Made by a program: the position numbers and the translations under genes. The notes below the pieces were generated by a model. It did no database searches and was not told the origin of the DNA. It saw only the letters and a program-made list of their open reading frames with translations. Of a DNA stretch of 64,000 nucleotides, positions 56,695 through 64,000 are shown in pieces. How positions within the stretch are numbered: position 1 is the stretch's first letter; each line of letters starts with the position of its first letter. The stretch is from Corynebacterium sp. p3-SID1241 (GTDB taxonomy: Bacteria; Actinomycetota; Actinomycetes; Mycobacteriales; Mycobacteriaceae). The stretch is from NCBI GenBank assembly GCA_025144025.1, contig JALXWS010000002.1, positions 1 to 64,000 of the forward strand, given 5' to 3'.

Positions 56695-59600
56695 TCAGCC
56701 TAATATGCCCGCGCCCATAGTAGCTTTGAGATCGCCCATGAGGTTGCCGGAACGCTCCACGCGCAGGTGATCACCGAGGATCATCGTGGTGGACTCGGAG
56801 CCGTCAACAAGCTCGAGATACACGTCCGACTCGCCCTGGTTTTTAAGCAAAACCTGCTTGAGCCGGGCAATGTTTTCCATAGTGCACTGGTCCGTGCGCA
56901 TGGTCAGGCGCAGCGGCAGGCCCGCGCCACCGCCAGGACCGAGGTCCGGCACGCGGATATCGGAGCAGAACAGGGAGCGACGCTCATCGCGGACCTTCAC
57001 GTTCACACGTGCCAAGATGATATTGTCCTCCACAATCTGCGGAGCGACGAGCGAGTAGACCTTATTGAATACCAAAATTTCCACCTGCGCGCCGTTGTGG
57101 TCTTCCACCGTGACGATGGCCCATGGCGAGCCATCGCGCTTGGAGAAGCGGCGGTCAACGCCCGAGATAATGCCGCCGATAATGAGCTCTTGGCCGTTGT
57201 GCACCTCATCGTTGAGAATCTTGGTCAGCGGGGTATCCGTCTGCGCGGCCAGCGCCTCCTCGAAGCCATCGAGCGGGTGGCCGGAAACGTACAGGCCGAG
57301 CATCTCGCGCTCGAGGGCGAGCTCGTGCTTGCGCTCCCAATTATCTTCTGGGATATCCAAGGCAAAAGCACTGGAGGACTCGTCATCCTCTCCCCCGCCG
57401 ATTCCCGCGAAGAGATCGAACTGGCCCTTGTCTGCGGCCTTTTTGGTGGTCTGCACCGCGTCAACAGCATCCTCGTGGATGAGCATCAGGCCCTTGCGCG
57501 GATGATTCAAGTCATCGAAAGCACCGGCCTTAATGAGCGCTTCTGTCACACGCTTGGTGCAGGCGGCGAGCTCGATCTTGTCCAGATAATCGCTAAAGGA
57601 GGTAAACGCGCCCTTGTCGTGGCGAGACTTAATGATGGACTCCACCACTTCCGAGCCAACGTTGCGGATAGCTCCCATGCCGAAGCGGATATCCTCTCCC
57701 ACCGCCTGGAAGTCCTCTTCGGACTCGTTGACGGATGGCGGCAGCACCTTGATGCCTAAGTGGCGGCAGTCCGAGAGGTAGATGGCGGACTTATCTTTTT
57801 TATCGCCCACCGAGGTCAACAGCGCGGCCATGTATTCCGGTGCGTAGTAAGCCTTGAGGTAGGCCGTCCAGAAGGACACCAAGCCATAGCCCGCGGCGTG
57901 GGACTTGTTAAACGCGTAGGACGCGAAGGGTTCGATGGTGCCCCAAAGCGCATCCATGGCGGACTTGGAGTAGCCGTTTTCTTGCATACCGCCCCAGAAC
58001 TTGTCGTACTGCTGCGCCAGCACCTCCGGCTTCTTCTTACCCATTGCCTTACGGAAACCATCTGCCTCGCCGGCCGTGTAGTTGGCGACCTTCTGCGAGA
58101 TACGCATGATCTGCTCCTGGTAGACGATGAGGCCGTAGGTCTCATCCAGGATTTCCTTTAGCGGCCCTTCCAGCTCTGGGTGAATCGGGGTGATTTCCTT
58201 ACGACCGTTCTTGCGGTCCGCGTAGTCCCAGTGAGCGTTCACGCCCATCGGGCCAGGGCGGTAGAGCGCAAGGGAGGCCACGATATCCTTAAAGCCGGTT
58301 GGCTTCATGCGTTTGAGCAGCTCCTGCATGCCGCCGGAGTCGAGTTGGAAGACGCCCAGCGTATCGCCGCGCGAGAGCAAGTCGTAGACCTTGGAGACCG
58401 TGGGGTCGTCGGCATGCAGCTGCTCCAGGTGGATTTCTTCGCCGCGGTTGCGCTTGATGTTTTCGATCGCATCGCCGATAACGGTGAGGTTGCGCAGGCC
58501 TAGGAAGTCCATCTTCAGCAGGCCGATGGCCTCGCAGGCCGGGTAATCCCAGCCGGTGATATAAGCACCGTCGGCCGGGCGCTTCCACATGGGGATGTGG
58601 TCCATGAGGCGAACCGAGGCCATAATCACCGCACAGGCGTGCACGCCCGCCTGCCTGACGACGCCCTCTAGGCCCCGCGCCGTGTCATAAATCTTTTTCA
58701 CATCTGGGTCGGATTCCACCATTTGGCGGACCTCCGCGGCCTCGGAGTAGCGCTCATGGTCCGGGTCTGTGATGCCCTTGAGCGGAATATCCTTCGCCAT
58801 GATTGCCGGCGGCAGCGCGCCGTTAATGCGGTCGGCCATCTGGAATCCGGGCTGGCCAAAGTGTACCTTGGCGGAGTCCTTAATGGCCTGCTTCGTCTTC
58901 ACCGTACCGAAGGTAATCACCTGCGCCACCTTGTCCTCACCCCAGCGCTCGGCCGCATAGGTGATCATTTCGCCACGGCGGCGGTCATCGAAGTCGATAT
59001 CGATATCGGGCGCGGAGGGGCGCTCCGGGTTCAAGAATCGCTCGAAGAGGAGATCGTGTTCTAGCGGGTCGATATTGGTAATGGTCAGCGCGTAGGCGAC
59101 GAGCGCGCCGGCGGCCGAGCCACGGCCCGGCCCCACGCGGATGCCCACGGAGCGCGCATGCTTGATGAGCTCGGCCACGATGAGAAAGTAGGACGGGTAG
59201 CCCTTCATCTCGATGACGGAGATCTCATACTTGGCGCGCTCGATATACTCCTCCGGAACATCCTGGCCGGGGAAGCGCGCTTGCAGGCCCTCCATCACCT
59301 CATGGGTAAGCCAGGAGGTTGGGGTGTGGCCCTCGGGGACGTCGGCAATAGGCATGCGGTCGTGGGTGTGCTCTTCCCAGATCTCGCCGTAGTCTTGCAC
59401 GCGCTCAGCAATCCACAGGGTGTTGTCGCAGCCATCTGGAATCATATCGTCCCAGGTCTCGCGCATCTGCGCGGCCGACTTAATGTAGTAGCCGGTGCCG
59501 CCGAACTTGAAGCGGTCCGGGTCCATGAAAGTCTTGCCGGTCTGCACGCACAGCATTGCCTCGTGCGCTGGCGCTTGGGACTCCAGCACGTAGTGGCAGT

Positions 59601-60267
59601 CATTGGTCACCAGCGGCGGCAGGTCCAGCTTGCGGCCGATCTCTAGTAGGCCATCGCGCGTGCGCTTTTCGATGTCCAGCCCATGGTCCATCAACTCCAA
59701 AAAGAAGTTGTCCTTGCCGTAAATGTCCTGCCACATGGCCGCGGCCTCCAGCGCCTCGTTGAACTGGCCGAGGCGCAGGCGGGTCTGGACGTCGCCAGAG
59801 GGGCAACCGGTGGTGGCGATGATGCCGTCGGCATGCTCGGCAATAAGCTCGGCATCCATGCGCGGCCACTTGCCCAACTGGCCCTCGTAGGAAGCTAGAG
59901 AAGACAAGGTAAAAAGGTTGCGCAGGCCGGTGGCATTCTCGGCAATCATCGTTTGGTGGAGGTAGGCGCCGGAAGCGGAGACGTCGTCGCGCTTTTGATC
60001 TGGGGTGCCCCACAGCACACGCTTCTTATTGAAGCGGGATTCGGGAGCCATATACGCCTCGATACCGATGATGGGTTTAATACCGGCATCGGTCATGCGG
60101 CGGTAGAAGGCATCGGAGCCATACATATTGCCGTGGTCGGTCATGCCTACGGCCGGCATTTCTTGGCGAACCACCTCGTCCGCCAGCATATCGACCTTGG
60201 CCATGCCGTCCAGCATGGAAAACTCGGTGTGGTTGTGCAGGTGGACGAAGGAGGAGTTTTTGGCCAT
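56695..60267 (-). CDS. dnaE: DNA polymerase III alpha subunit DnaE1
   Basis: The replicative polymerase subunit, 1190 residues. The N-terminal PHP domain starts [23 protein letters not shown]. The polymerase core shows [16 protein letters not shown] and the catalytic Asp motif [15 protein letters not shown]. The C-terminal part has the helix-hairpin-helix region and an OB-fold domain ([29 protein letters not shown]). Start MAKNSSF is taken; MMSR four codons earlier is possible. Little Shine-Dalgarno sequence is visible, and TATGAT lies 7 bp upstream, so a leaderless message is conceivable. It is divergent from rarD with only 27 bp between starts. Confidence 0.97.
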   Translation of the reverse strand: MAKNSSFVHLHNHTEFSMLDGMAKVDMLADEVVRQEMPAVGMTDHGNMYGSDAFYRRMTDAGIKPIIGIEAYMAPESRFNKKRVLWGTPDQKRDDVSASGAYLHQTMIAENATGLRNLFTLSSLASYEGQLGKWPRMDAELIAEHADGIIATTGCPSGDVQTRLRLGQFNEALEAAAMWQDIYGKDNFFLELMDHGLDIEKRTRDGLLEIGRKLDLPPLVTNDCHYVLESQAPAHEAMLCVQTGKTFMDPDRFKFGGTGYYIKSAAQMRETWDDMIPDGCDNTLWIAERVQDYGEIWEEHTHDRMPIADVPEGHTPTSWLTHEVMEGLQARFPGQDVPEEYIERAKYEISVIEMKGYPSYFLIVAELIKHARSVGIRVGPGRGSAAGALVAYALTITNIDPLEHDLLFERFLNPERPSAPDIDIDFDDRRRGEMITYAAERWGEDKVAQVITFGTVKTKQAIKDSAKVHFGQPGFQMADRINGALPPAIMAKDIPLKGITDPDHERYSEAAEVRQMVESDPDVKKIYDTARGLEGVVRQAGVHACAVIMASVRLMDHIPMWKRPADGAYITGWDYPACEAIGLLKMDFLGLRNLTVIGDAIENIKRNRGEEIHLEQLHADDPTVSKVYDLLSRGDTLGVFQLDSGGMQELLKRMKPTGFKDIVASLALYRPGPMGVNAHWDYADRKNGRKEITPIHPELEGPLKEILDETYGLIVYQEQIMRISQKVANYTAGEADGFRKAMGKKKPEVLAQQYDKFWGGMQENGYSKSAMDALWGTIEPFASYAFNKSHAAGYGLVSFWTAYLKAYYAPEYMAALLTSVGDKKDKSAIYLSDCRHLGIKVLPPSVNESEEDFQAVGEDIRFGMGAIRNVGSEVVESIIKSRHDKGAFTSFSDYLDKIELAACTKRVTEALIKAGAFDDLNHPRKGLMLIHEDAVDAVQTTKKAADKGQFDLFAGIGGGEDDESSSAFALDIPEDNWERKHELALEREMLGLYVSGHPLDGFEEALAAQTDTPLTKILNDEVHNGQELIIGGIISGVDRRFSKRDGSPWAIVTVEDHNGAQVEILVFNKVYSLVAPQIVEDNIILARVNVKVRDERRSLFCSDIRVPDLGPGGGAGLPLRLTMRTDQCTMENIARLKQVLLKNQGESDVYLELVDGSESTTMILGDHLRVERSGNLMGDLKATMGAGILG

Positions 60268-60294
60268 GCGGCTCATCATAGCGGGGAGGTCAAA

Positions 60295-61164
60295 ATGGGC
60301 TATTATTTTGTGATGCTCTACACTCTCGCCGCCTACATCATGTGGGGATTTTTCCCCGCGTTCTTCCCTCTCCTGCTGCCGGCTTCACCGCTGGAGATCC
60401 TGGCGCATCGCGTGTTGTGGACCGCGGTGTTGGTTACGGGATTTTTGTTCCTCAGCTGCCGGTGGCGAGAAATGGTGCGCATGGACAAGCGTACGTGGGC
60501 CTGGCTCGCGGCCGCGGGTGTATTCATCACGGCCAATTGGGGTACCTACGTGGTGGCGATTAATAGCAACCACGTGGCTGATGCAGCGCTCGGGTACTTC
60601 ATCAATCCCCTGGTTTCGGTCGCCCTCGGCATGGTGTTTTTGAAAGAGCAGCTCCGCCCGTGGCAGGCCGGCGCTGTAGGGGTTGCGGCCATCGCGGTGC
60701 TGTATTTGACGTTCTTTACCGGCCAAGCACCGTATATTTCGCTGCTGTTGGCCTTCAGCTTCGGCTTTTATGGGCTGCTCAAAAAGCAGGTACGGGTGTC
60801 CTCGGTCGTCTCGGTCGCAGCGGAGGCGCTCGTGATGTCACCGCTGGCGGTGGGCTACATCCTGTGGTTGGAAACCAGCGGCCAGGGCACCTTCGCTAGC
60901 GAGGGTATCGGCCACGCGCTGCTTTTGGTCAGCGCTGGCTTGATCACCGCGCTGCCGCTTCTCTGCTTTGCGGAGGGAGCACGGACGCTGCGCTTATCGA
61001 CGATCGGAATGCTCCAATACCTCACCCCCATCATGCAGATGCTGTGGGCTCTCTTTGTTACCCAGGAGCACTTTTCGGCGCACCGCTGGATCGGCTTCGG
61101 CATCATCGGCGTGGCCGTTGCGATTTACGTAGCCGATTTGGTGCGCATGGCTAGGAGCGCTTAA
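60295..61164 (+). CDS. rarD: RarD-type EamA-family transporter
   Basis: A 289-residue protein with ten predicted helices in two EamA repeats. The RarD start [19 protein letters not shown] is typical, followed by [40 protein letters not shown] and [16 protein letters not shown] in the second half. RarD proteins were named for chloramphenicol sensitivity in Pseudomonas; the substrate is unknown. GGGGAGG lies 5 bp before the ATG. An upstream open frame crosses the dnaE 5' end and is its antisense. The 3' end overlaps the convergent small gene by 14 bp. Confidence 0.9.
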   Translation: MGYYFVMLYTLAAYIMWGFFPAFFPLLLPASPLEILAHRVLWTAVLVTGFLFLSCRWREMVRMDKRTWAWLAAAGVFITANWGTYVVAINSNHVADAALGYFINPLVSVALGMVFLKEQLRPWQAGAVGVAAIAVLYLTFFTGQAPYISLLLAFSFGFYGLLKKQVRVSSVVSVAAEALVMSPLAVGYILWLETSGQGTFASEGIGHALLLVSAGLITALPLLCFAEGARTLRLSTIGMLQYLTPIMQMLWALFVTQEHFSAHRWIGFGIIGVAVAIYVADLVRMARSA

Positions 61165-61420
61165 ATTCCTCGCGGGCGGCGCGGGCACGGCGGCGCGCCG
61201 CACGTTCTTCTTCCGCGCGCAGCGCCCAGCGCGGCATCACTGCGACGAGAAAGATGCCGTAAGCACATACGATCCCGGAAAACACCAGTGTCATCGAGGT
61301 GCCGCCGGTGACAAGGCCGATAAGAAGCGCGATGCCGGAAACCACCACCGCGACCCACGCGGCGATATAAGCAAACTTATAGTTGGGCATCCACTGCGAA
61401 AAAGGCTGCTTTGAGGCCAT
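61151..61420 (-). CDS. small two-helix membrane protein
   Basis: An 89-residue protein with two hydrophobic helices (about residues 17-36 and 41-62) and a long basic C-terminal helix ([22 protein letters not shown]). The shape is common among small actinobacterial membrane proteins of unknown function. It lies 53 bp after the HNH nuclease gene and converges on rarD with a 14-bp overlap. Confidence 0.75.
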   Translation of the reverse strand: MASKQPFSQWMPNYKFAYIAAWVAVVVSGIALLIGLVTGGTSMTLVFSGIVCAYGIFLVAVMPRWALRAEEERAARRRARAAREEFKRS

Positions 61421-61473
61421 GGTCCTAGCTTACGATCGCCACAGCACGCGACGCCGCAGTGACGCCGCGAAGA

Positions 61474-62505
61474 TCACGTGGTGGGCCCGGTTTCTACGAG
61501 GTCGGGCGGAGGCGGATCCCAGGGGTTGACCCAGCGCACGCCGCGGGCCGTGCGCTCGAAGCGGCCGTTGCGCGGCGGGCCGATGCGGTGGTCATCATTG
61601 CGGCCATTGTGGTAGGCACAGGCGGTGGTGAGGTTCTTCGCATTCGTCCACCCGCCGCCGGCCCAGCTGAAGATGTGGTGGACCTGGCACTCATCGGCGG
61701 GCTTATGGCAGCCCTTGACTGGGCAGGTGGGATTTTCCGCCGCCGCCATCATGAATTGCTTCCAGGTTGCCCCGCGGCGCATGCGGTACAGGTTCACCGG
61801 GCCCTCCACGGGATGCAGCAGGGTGATAAACCCCTCCTCGGCTAGGGCGCGCTGGGCTAATTCTGCACCAGTAATTTGAGCGCCATTGGTCATGGTCAGC
61901 ACCACATCGTCGCTGCCATAGGCCACGCCGACCAACTTATCCAGCGGCACCACAACATTGGTGCGCACGGTAGAGGTGGCGGCACTGGTGCCGGTGCGGC
62001 AAAAAGAGGCGACGTCGGCAAGCGAGCCGGCATGCTGGTGAAGTTCTGCAATTAGCGCGGAAGGGCCGGTGATAGAAAGCGTCCATGGCTTTCCTGCGGC
62101 ACGGCGCCGCAAACTCACGCCAGGCTTTGGGTCGCGTGGCGCGCGCATCTCGCGCAGCTTCTTGCGGGCACGCCTGTCCATCTCCCGCGTATCGCAGGCG
62201 ATGTGGGTGAGCTCAGCGCGCAGGGACCAGGCGCGGGCTTGGGTGGGTGCGCGCCGGGCATGCTTTTCGATGACCTCCAGCGTCGTCAGCGAATGGCGGT
62301 TGCGGCGCGCCCCATCCACCGCGCGGCGTTGGCGGCGGCGAAAGCTGGTAGGGCCGAAATAGACCTGCGCGAGCTGTGTAATAATCTCCGCTGCGGCATC
62401 GGGCATGCCCGCGGCGGTAAGGTCCGCGGAGGACGCATCAGCGGCCTCGGCGAGGATGTCCATCGCCGAGTTGAGCGCCGCGATATAAGCCCGAATGTGT
62501 TCCAT
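61474..62505 (-). CDS. HNH endonuclease (DUF222-like)
   Basis: A 343-residue protein of the actinobacterial DUF222/HNH family, common in corynebacteria in several copies and sometimes linked to mobile elements. The N-terminal helical domain (residues 1-170) is rich in Arg. The HNH core near the C-terminus shows CPVKGCHKPADECQVHHIFSWAGGG, then WTNAKNLTTACAYHNGRN, with two Cys of a zinc knuckle and the catalytic His. Start MEHIRAYIAAL at 62505 is chosen because upstream codons overlap the Pro-rich antisense of the next gene. Function (DNA nicking) is inferred from family. Confidence 0.86.
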   Translation of the reverse strand: MEHIRAYIAALNSAMDILAEAADASSADLTAAGMPDAAAEIITQLAQVYFGPTSFRRRQRRAVDGARRNRHSLTTLEVIEKHARRAPTQARAWSLRAELTHIACDTREMDRRARKKLREMRAPRDPKPGVSLRRRAAGKPWTLSITGPSALIAELHQHAGSLADVASFCRTGTSAATSTVRTNVVVPLDKLVGVAYGSDDVVLTMTNGAQITGAELAQRALAEEGFITLLHPVEGPVNLYRMRRGATWKQFMMAAAENPTCPVKGCHKPADECQVHHIFSWAGGGWTNAKNLTTACAYHNGRNDDHRIGPPRNGRFERTARGVRWVNPWDPPPPDLVETGPTT

Positions 62506-62566
62506 GTCCCTGATGCTAAAAGCGCTGCGTGGGCAATGCGCGCCGCAGGACCCAAGGAGGGCGATA

Positions 62567-63103
62567 TTAGCTGGGAGGGCGGATGGCGAAGCTGCCCCAG
62601 GCAGCGTCGGCGGGCGCGGGTTCCACGGCGGCGACGGAGGGGGTAGAGGCGACGTCGGCAAGCTGGGCGCCGGTACCCCACACCACGGCGGCGCTCACCG
62701 CGCTGGGTCGCTGCCCGTAGGAGGCATCGATGCGGTCGAAAGCACGCTGGATGACGGCGGCGCGATCCTCGCCGGCGGTGGGCTCCGGGACGTCGACGGG
62801 GGCGGTGGAGCCAATGAGGATGGCGTTCATGCGCGGGGCCGCGGCAACGGCGGCCGCGGCGGCCACGGGCGGCAATTCCTCGTCGAAGGTGACAAGGGCG
62901 TAGGCAGGCGCGTCTGGAATATCGCTGCCGGACACGCGCGCGAAATACTCCTCGCGCGATTCCCCATCCGGGCCGAGCTGGTCTCCTTGCACCTGCGAAG
63001 AAGCCTGAGTCCCCAAGGCGCCGAAGAGGGCAAGCGCCCCGATAAAAAGCACCGAGAGCACTGCCAAGGCCGCTAGCCGACGCCGCCGGTAGACCTTCCT
63101 CAT
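62567..63103 (-). CDS. membrane-anchored extracytoplasmic protein, unknown
   Basis: A 178-residue protein with a basic start (MRKVYRRRR), one signal-anchor helix (about residues 9-34) and an Ala/Pro-rich extracytoplasmic part with no family I recognise. Residues around 63-125 look like a folded domain ([46 protein letters not shown]). It overlaps the rluD-type gene by 4 bp, so they are co-transcribed. The length and overlap support a real gene. Confidence 0.8.
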   Translation of the reverse strand: MRKVYRRRRLAALAVLSVLFIGALALFGALGTQASSQVQGDQLGPDGESREEYFARVSGSDIPDAPAYALVTFDEELPPVAAAAAVAAAPRMNAILIGSTAPVDVPEPTAGEDRAAVIQRAFDRIDASYGQRPSAVSAAVVWGTGAQLADVASTPSVAAVEPAPADAAWGSFAIRPPS

Positions 63104-64000
63104 CCCCGCAAAACCTCCAAAGCGTGCTCGAGATCGGCCGGGTACGGTGCTTTAATCTCGAACCACTTGCCGGTACCGGGGTGGGTAAAGCCGAGCTTGA
63201 CCGCGTGCAGCCATTGGCGCTCGAGCCCAAGACGCTTGGCCAGGTTCGGATCCGAGCCGTACATAGGATCGCCCACGCACGGGTGACCGGTTGCAGACAT
63301 ATGCACGCGGATCTGGTGGGTGCGGCCGGTCTCTAGGTTCACCTCGTTGAGGCTGGCCTCGCGGAATGCTTCTATGAGGCTGTAGTGGGTGACGGCCGCT
63401 TTGCCGTCGTCAAGCACGGCGAATTTCCAGCCCGACTTGGGGTGACGACCGATGGGCGCATCGATGGTGCCCTCAATAGGGTCAGGCAGGCCTTGCACCA
63501 CGGCATGGTAGGTCTTTTTCACACTTCGACATTTAAAGGCGTGCTTGAGCGCAGAATAGGCGCGCTCCGAAGAAGCCACGACCATCACGCCAGACGTACC
63601 AACATCGAGTCGGTGCACGATGCCTTGGCGCTCGGTCGGGCCGGATGAAGCCACGGTATAGCCAGCCGCGCGCAGCCCGCCGATGACAGTCGGCCCGTCC
63701 CATCCCACGCTCGGATGCGCGGCCACGCCCACCGGCTTATGCACGCAAATAATATCGGCATCGCTGTAGAGCACATCCATGCCCTCAACCAGTTCTTCGC
63801 GCGGCAGCAACGGCTTTTCTGGCTCCGGCAAAAGCACCGAGACCACGTTTCCGGAGGTCAACCGCTCGGACTTGCTCAGCTCCTGGGAATCGATGGTCAC
63901 GCTGCCCTCGGCGCACAACTGCGCGGTGGCGCTGCGGGAAAGGCCAAGAAGCTTGGCCAGGGCGGCGTCGGCACGCATGCCCTCAAGGCCTTCGGGGATT
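63100..64000 (-). CDS. RluD-family pseudouridine synthase, 5' end outside window
   Basis: A pseudouridine synthase of the RluA/RluD family that modifies 23S rRNA. An N-terminal S4 domain ([21 protein letters not shown]) precedes the catalytic domain with [17 protein letters not shown], whose Asp is the nucleophile. The end shows [23 protein letters not shown]. Residues before the apparent ATG at 63978 remain in frame and read [14 protein letters not shown], matching the RluD pattern (PEGLDGMRVDAGL). The true start therefore lies beyond 64000 and the gene is cut by the window edge. Confidence 0.92.
   Translation of the reverse strand, partial: IPEGLEGMRADAALAKLLGLSRSATAQLCAEGSVTIDSQELSKSERLTSGNVVSVLLPEPEKPLLPREELVEGMDVLYSDADIICVHKPVGVAAHPSVGWDGPTVIGGLRAAGYTVASSGPTERQGIVHRLDVGTSGVMVVASSERAYSALKHAFKCRSVKKTYHAVVQGLPDPIEGTIDAPIGRHPKSGWKFAVLDDGKAAVTHYSLIEAFREASLNEVNLETGRTHQIRVHMSATGHPCVGDPMYGSDPNLAKRLGLERQWLHAVKLGFTHPGTGKWFEIKAPYPADLEHALEVLRG

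Noticed and set aside
56767..57759. Plus-strand frame of 330 codons opposite dnaE
   Set aside because: Antisense of the polymerase C-terminal region in a high-GC gene; no recognisable motif.

Overview
The window is chromosomal DNA from a Corynebacterium. Three things support the genus: the gene order glnK / ftsY-smc-acyP / mutM-rnc-DUF177 / sepIVA, the his operon with impA and an MFS transporter inside it, and the close match of Gdh, IlvA, HisA and Lgt to remembered C. glutamicum proteins. Moderate-to-high G+C fits a host-associated, lipophilic corynebacterium, but the species cannot be fixed from here.

Layout. 1-9.1 kb: start of a probable glnD, glnK, a complete six-gene Mnh/Mrp Na+/H+ antiporter operon with fused A and B subunits, and ftsY, all on the minus strand. 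The ammonium transporter gene (amt) usual between ftsY and glnK is absent; the antiporter operon occupies its place. 9.2-18.5 kb: smc, acyP, an AGCS alanine/Na+ symporter, mutM, rnc, DUF177, an unknown membrane protein on the plus strand, and sepIVA. 18.7-25.5 kb: gdh, a glycerate kinase, a small unknown protein, an M20 amidohydrolase and glycogen phosphorylase. 25.6-29.7 kb is the one clearly mobile region: an alkaline phosphatase missing its catalytic N-terminal half, an intact IS256-family element, a frameshifted IS1634-type transposase remnant, and a CDF metal exporter that looks more GC-rich than its surroundings.

30-42 kb is a long minus-strand biosynthetic run: hisD-hisC-hisB-(55-aa membrane protein)-MFS-hisH-hisA-impA-hisF-hisI-(Trp-associated membrane protein), then trpC, lgt and pyk. 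Many junctions overlap by 4 bp. The trpB and trpA genes that separate trpC and lgt in mycobacteria are absent. 42-51 kb holds a YbjN protein, a lipoprotein with a Lys/Asp repeat tract, a TetR regulator, glgX, a DnaQ-type exonuclease with BRCT domain, an unknown protein paired with a RelS-like alarmone synthetase, an S4 protein, a small membrane protein and a YigZ protein. 51.6-64 kb: ilvA with an apparent one-base frameshift, two secreted envelope proteins, a MetE-like methyltransferase under a consensus McbR box, dnaE1, rarD, an HNH endonuclease, two small envelope proteins and the body of an RluD-type pseudouridine synthase that runs off the end.

Functionally the window joins nitrogen assimilation (GlnK, Gdh), glycogen turnover (GlgP, GlgX), histidine and part of tryptophan and isoleucine synthesis, chromosome and membrane machinery (Smc, FtsY, SepIVA, DnaE1, Lgt) and ion homeostasis. 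No CRISPR array, prophage, rRNA or tRNA gene was seen. The most interesting unexplained signals are three perfect palindromes in front of glnK, the mnh operon and the alanine symporter, a stable hairpin in the leader of the rnc operon, and a C-terminal hydrophobic tail that recurs in separate envelope proteins.
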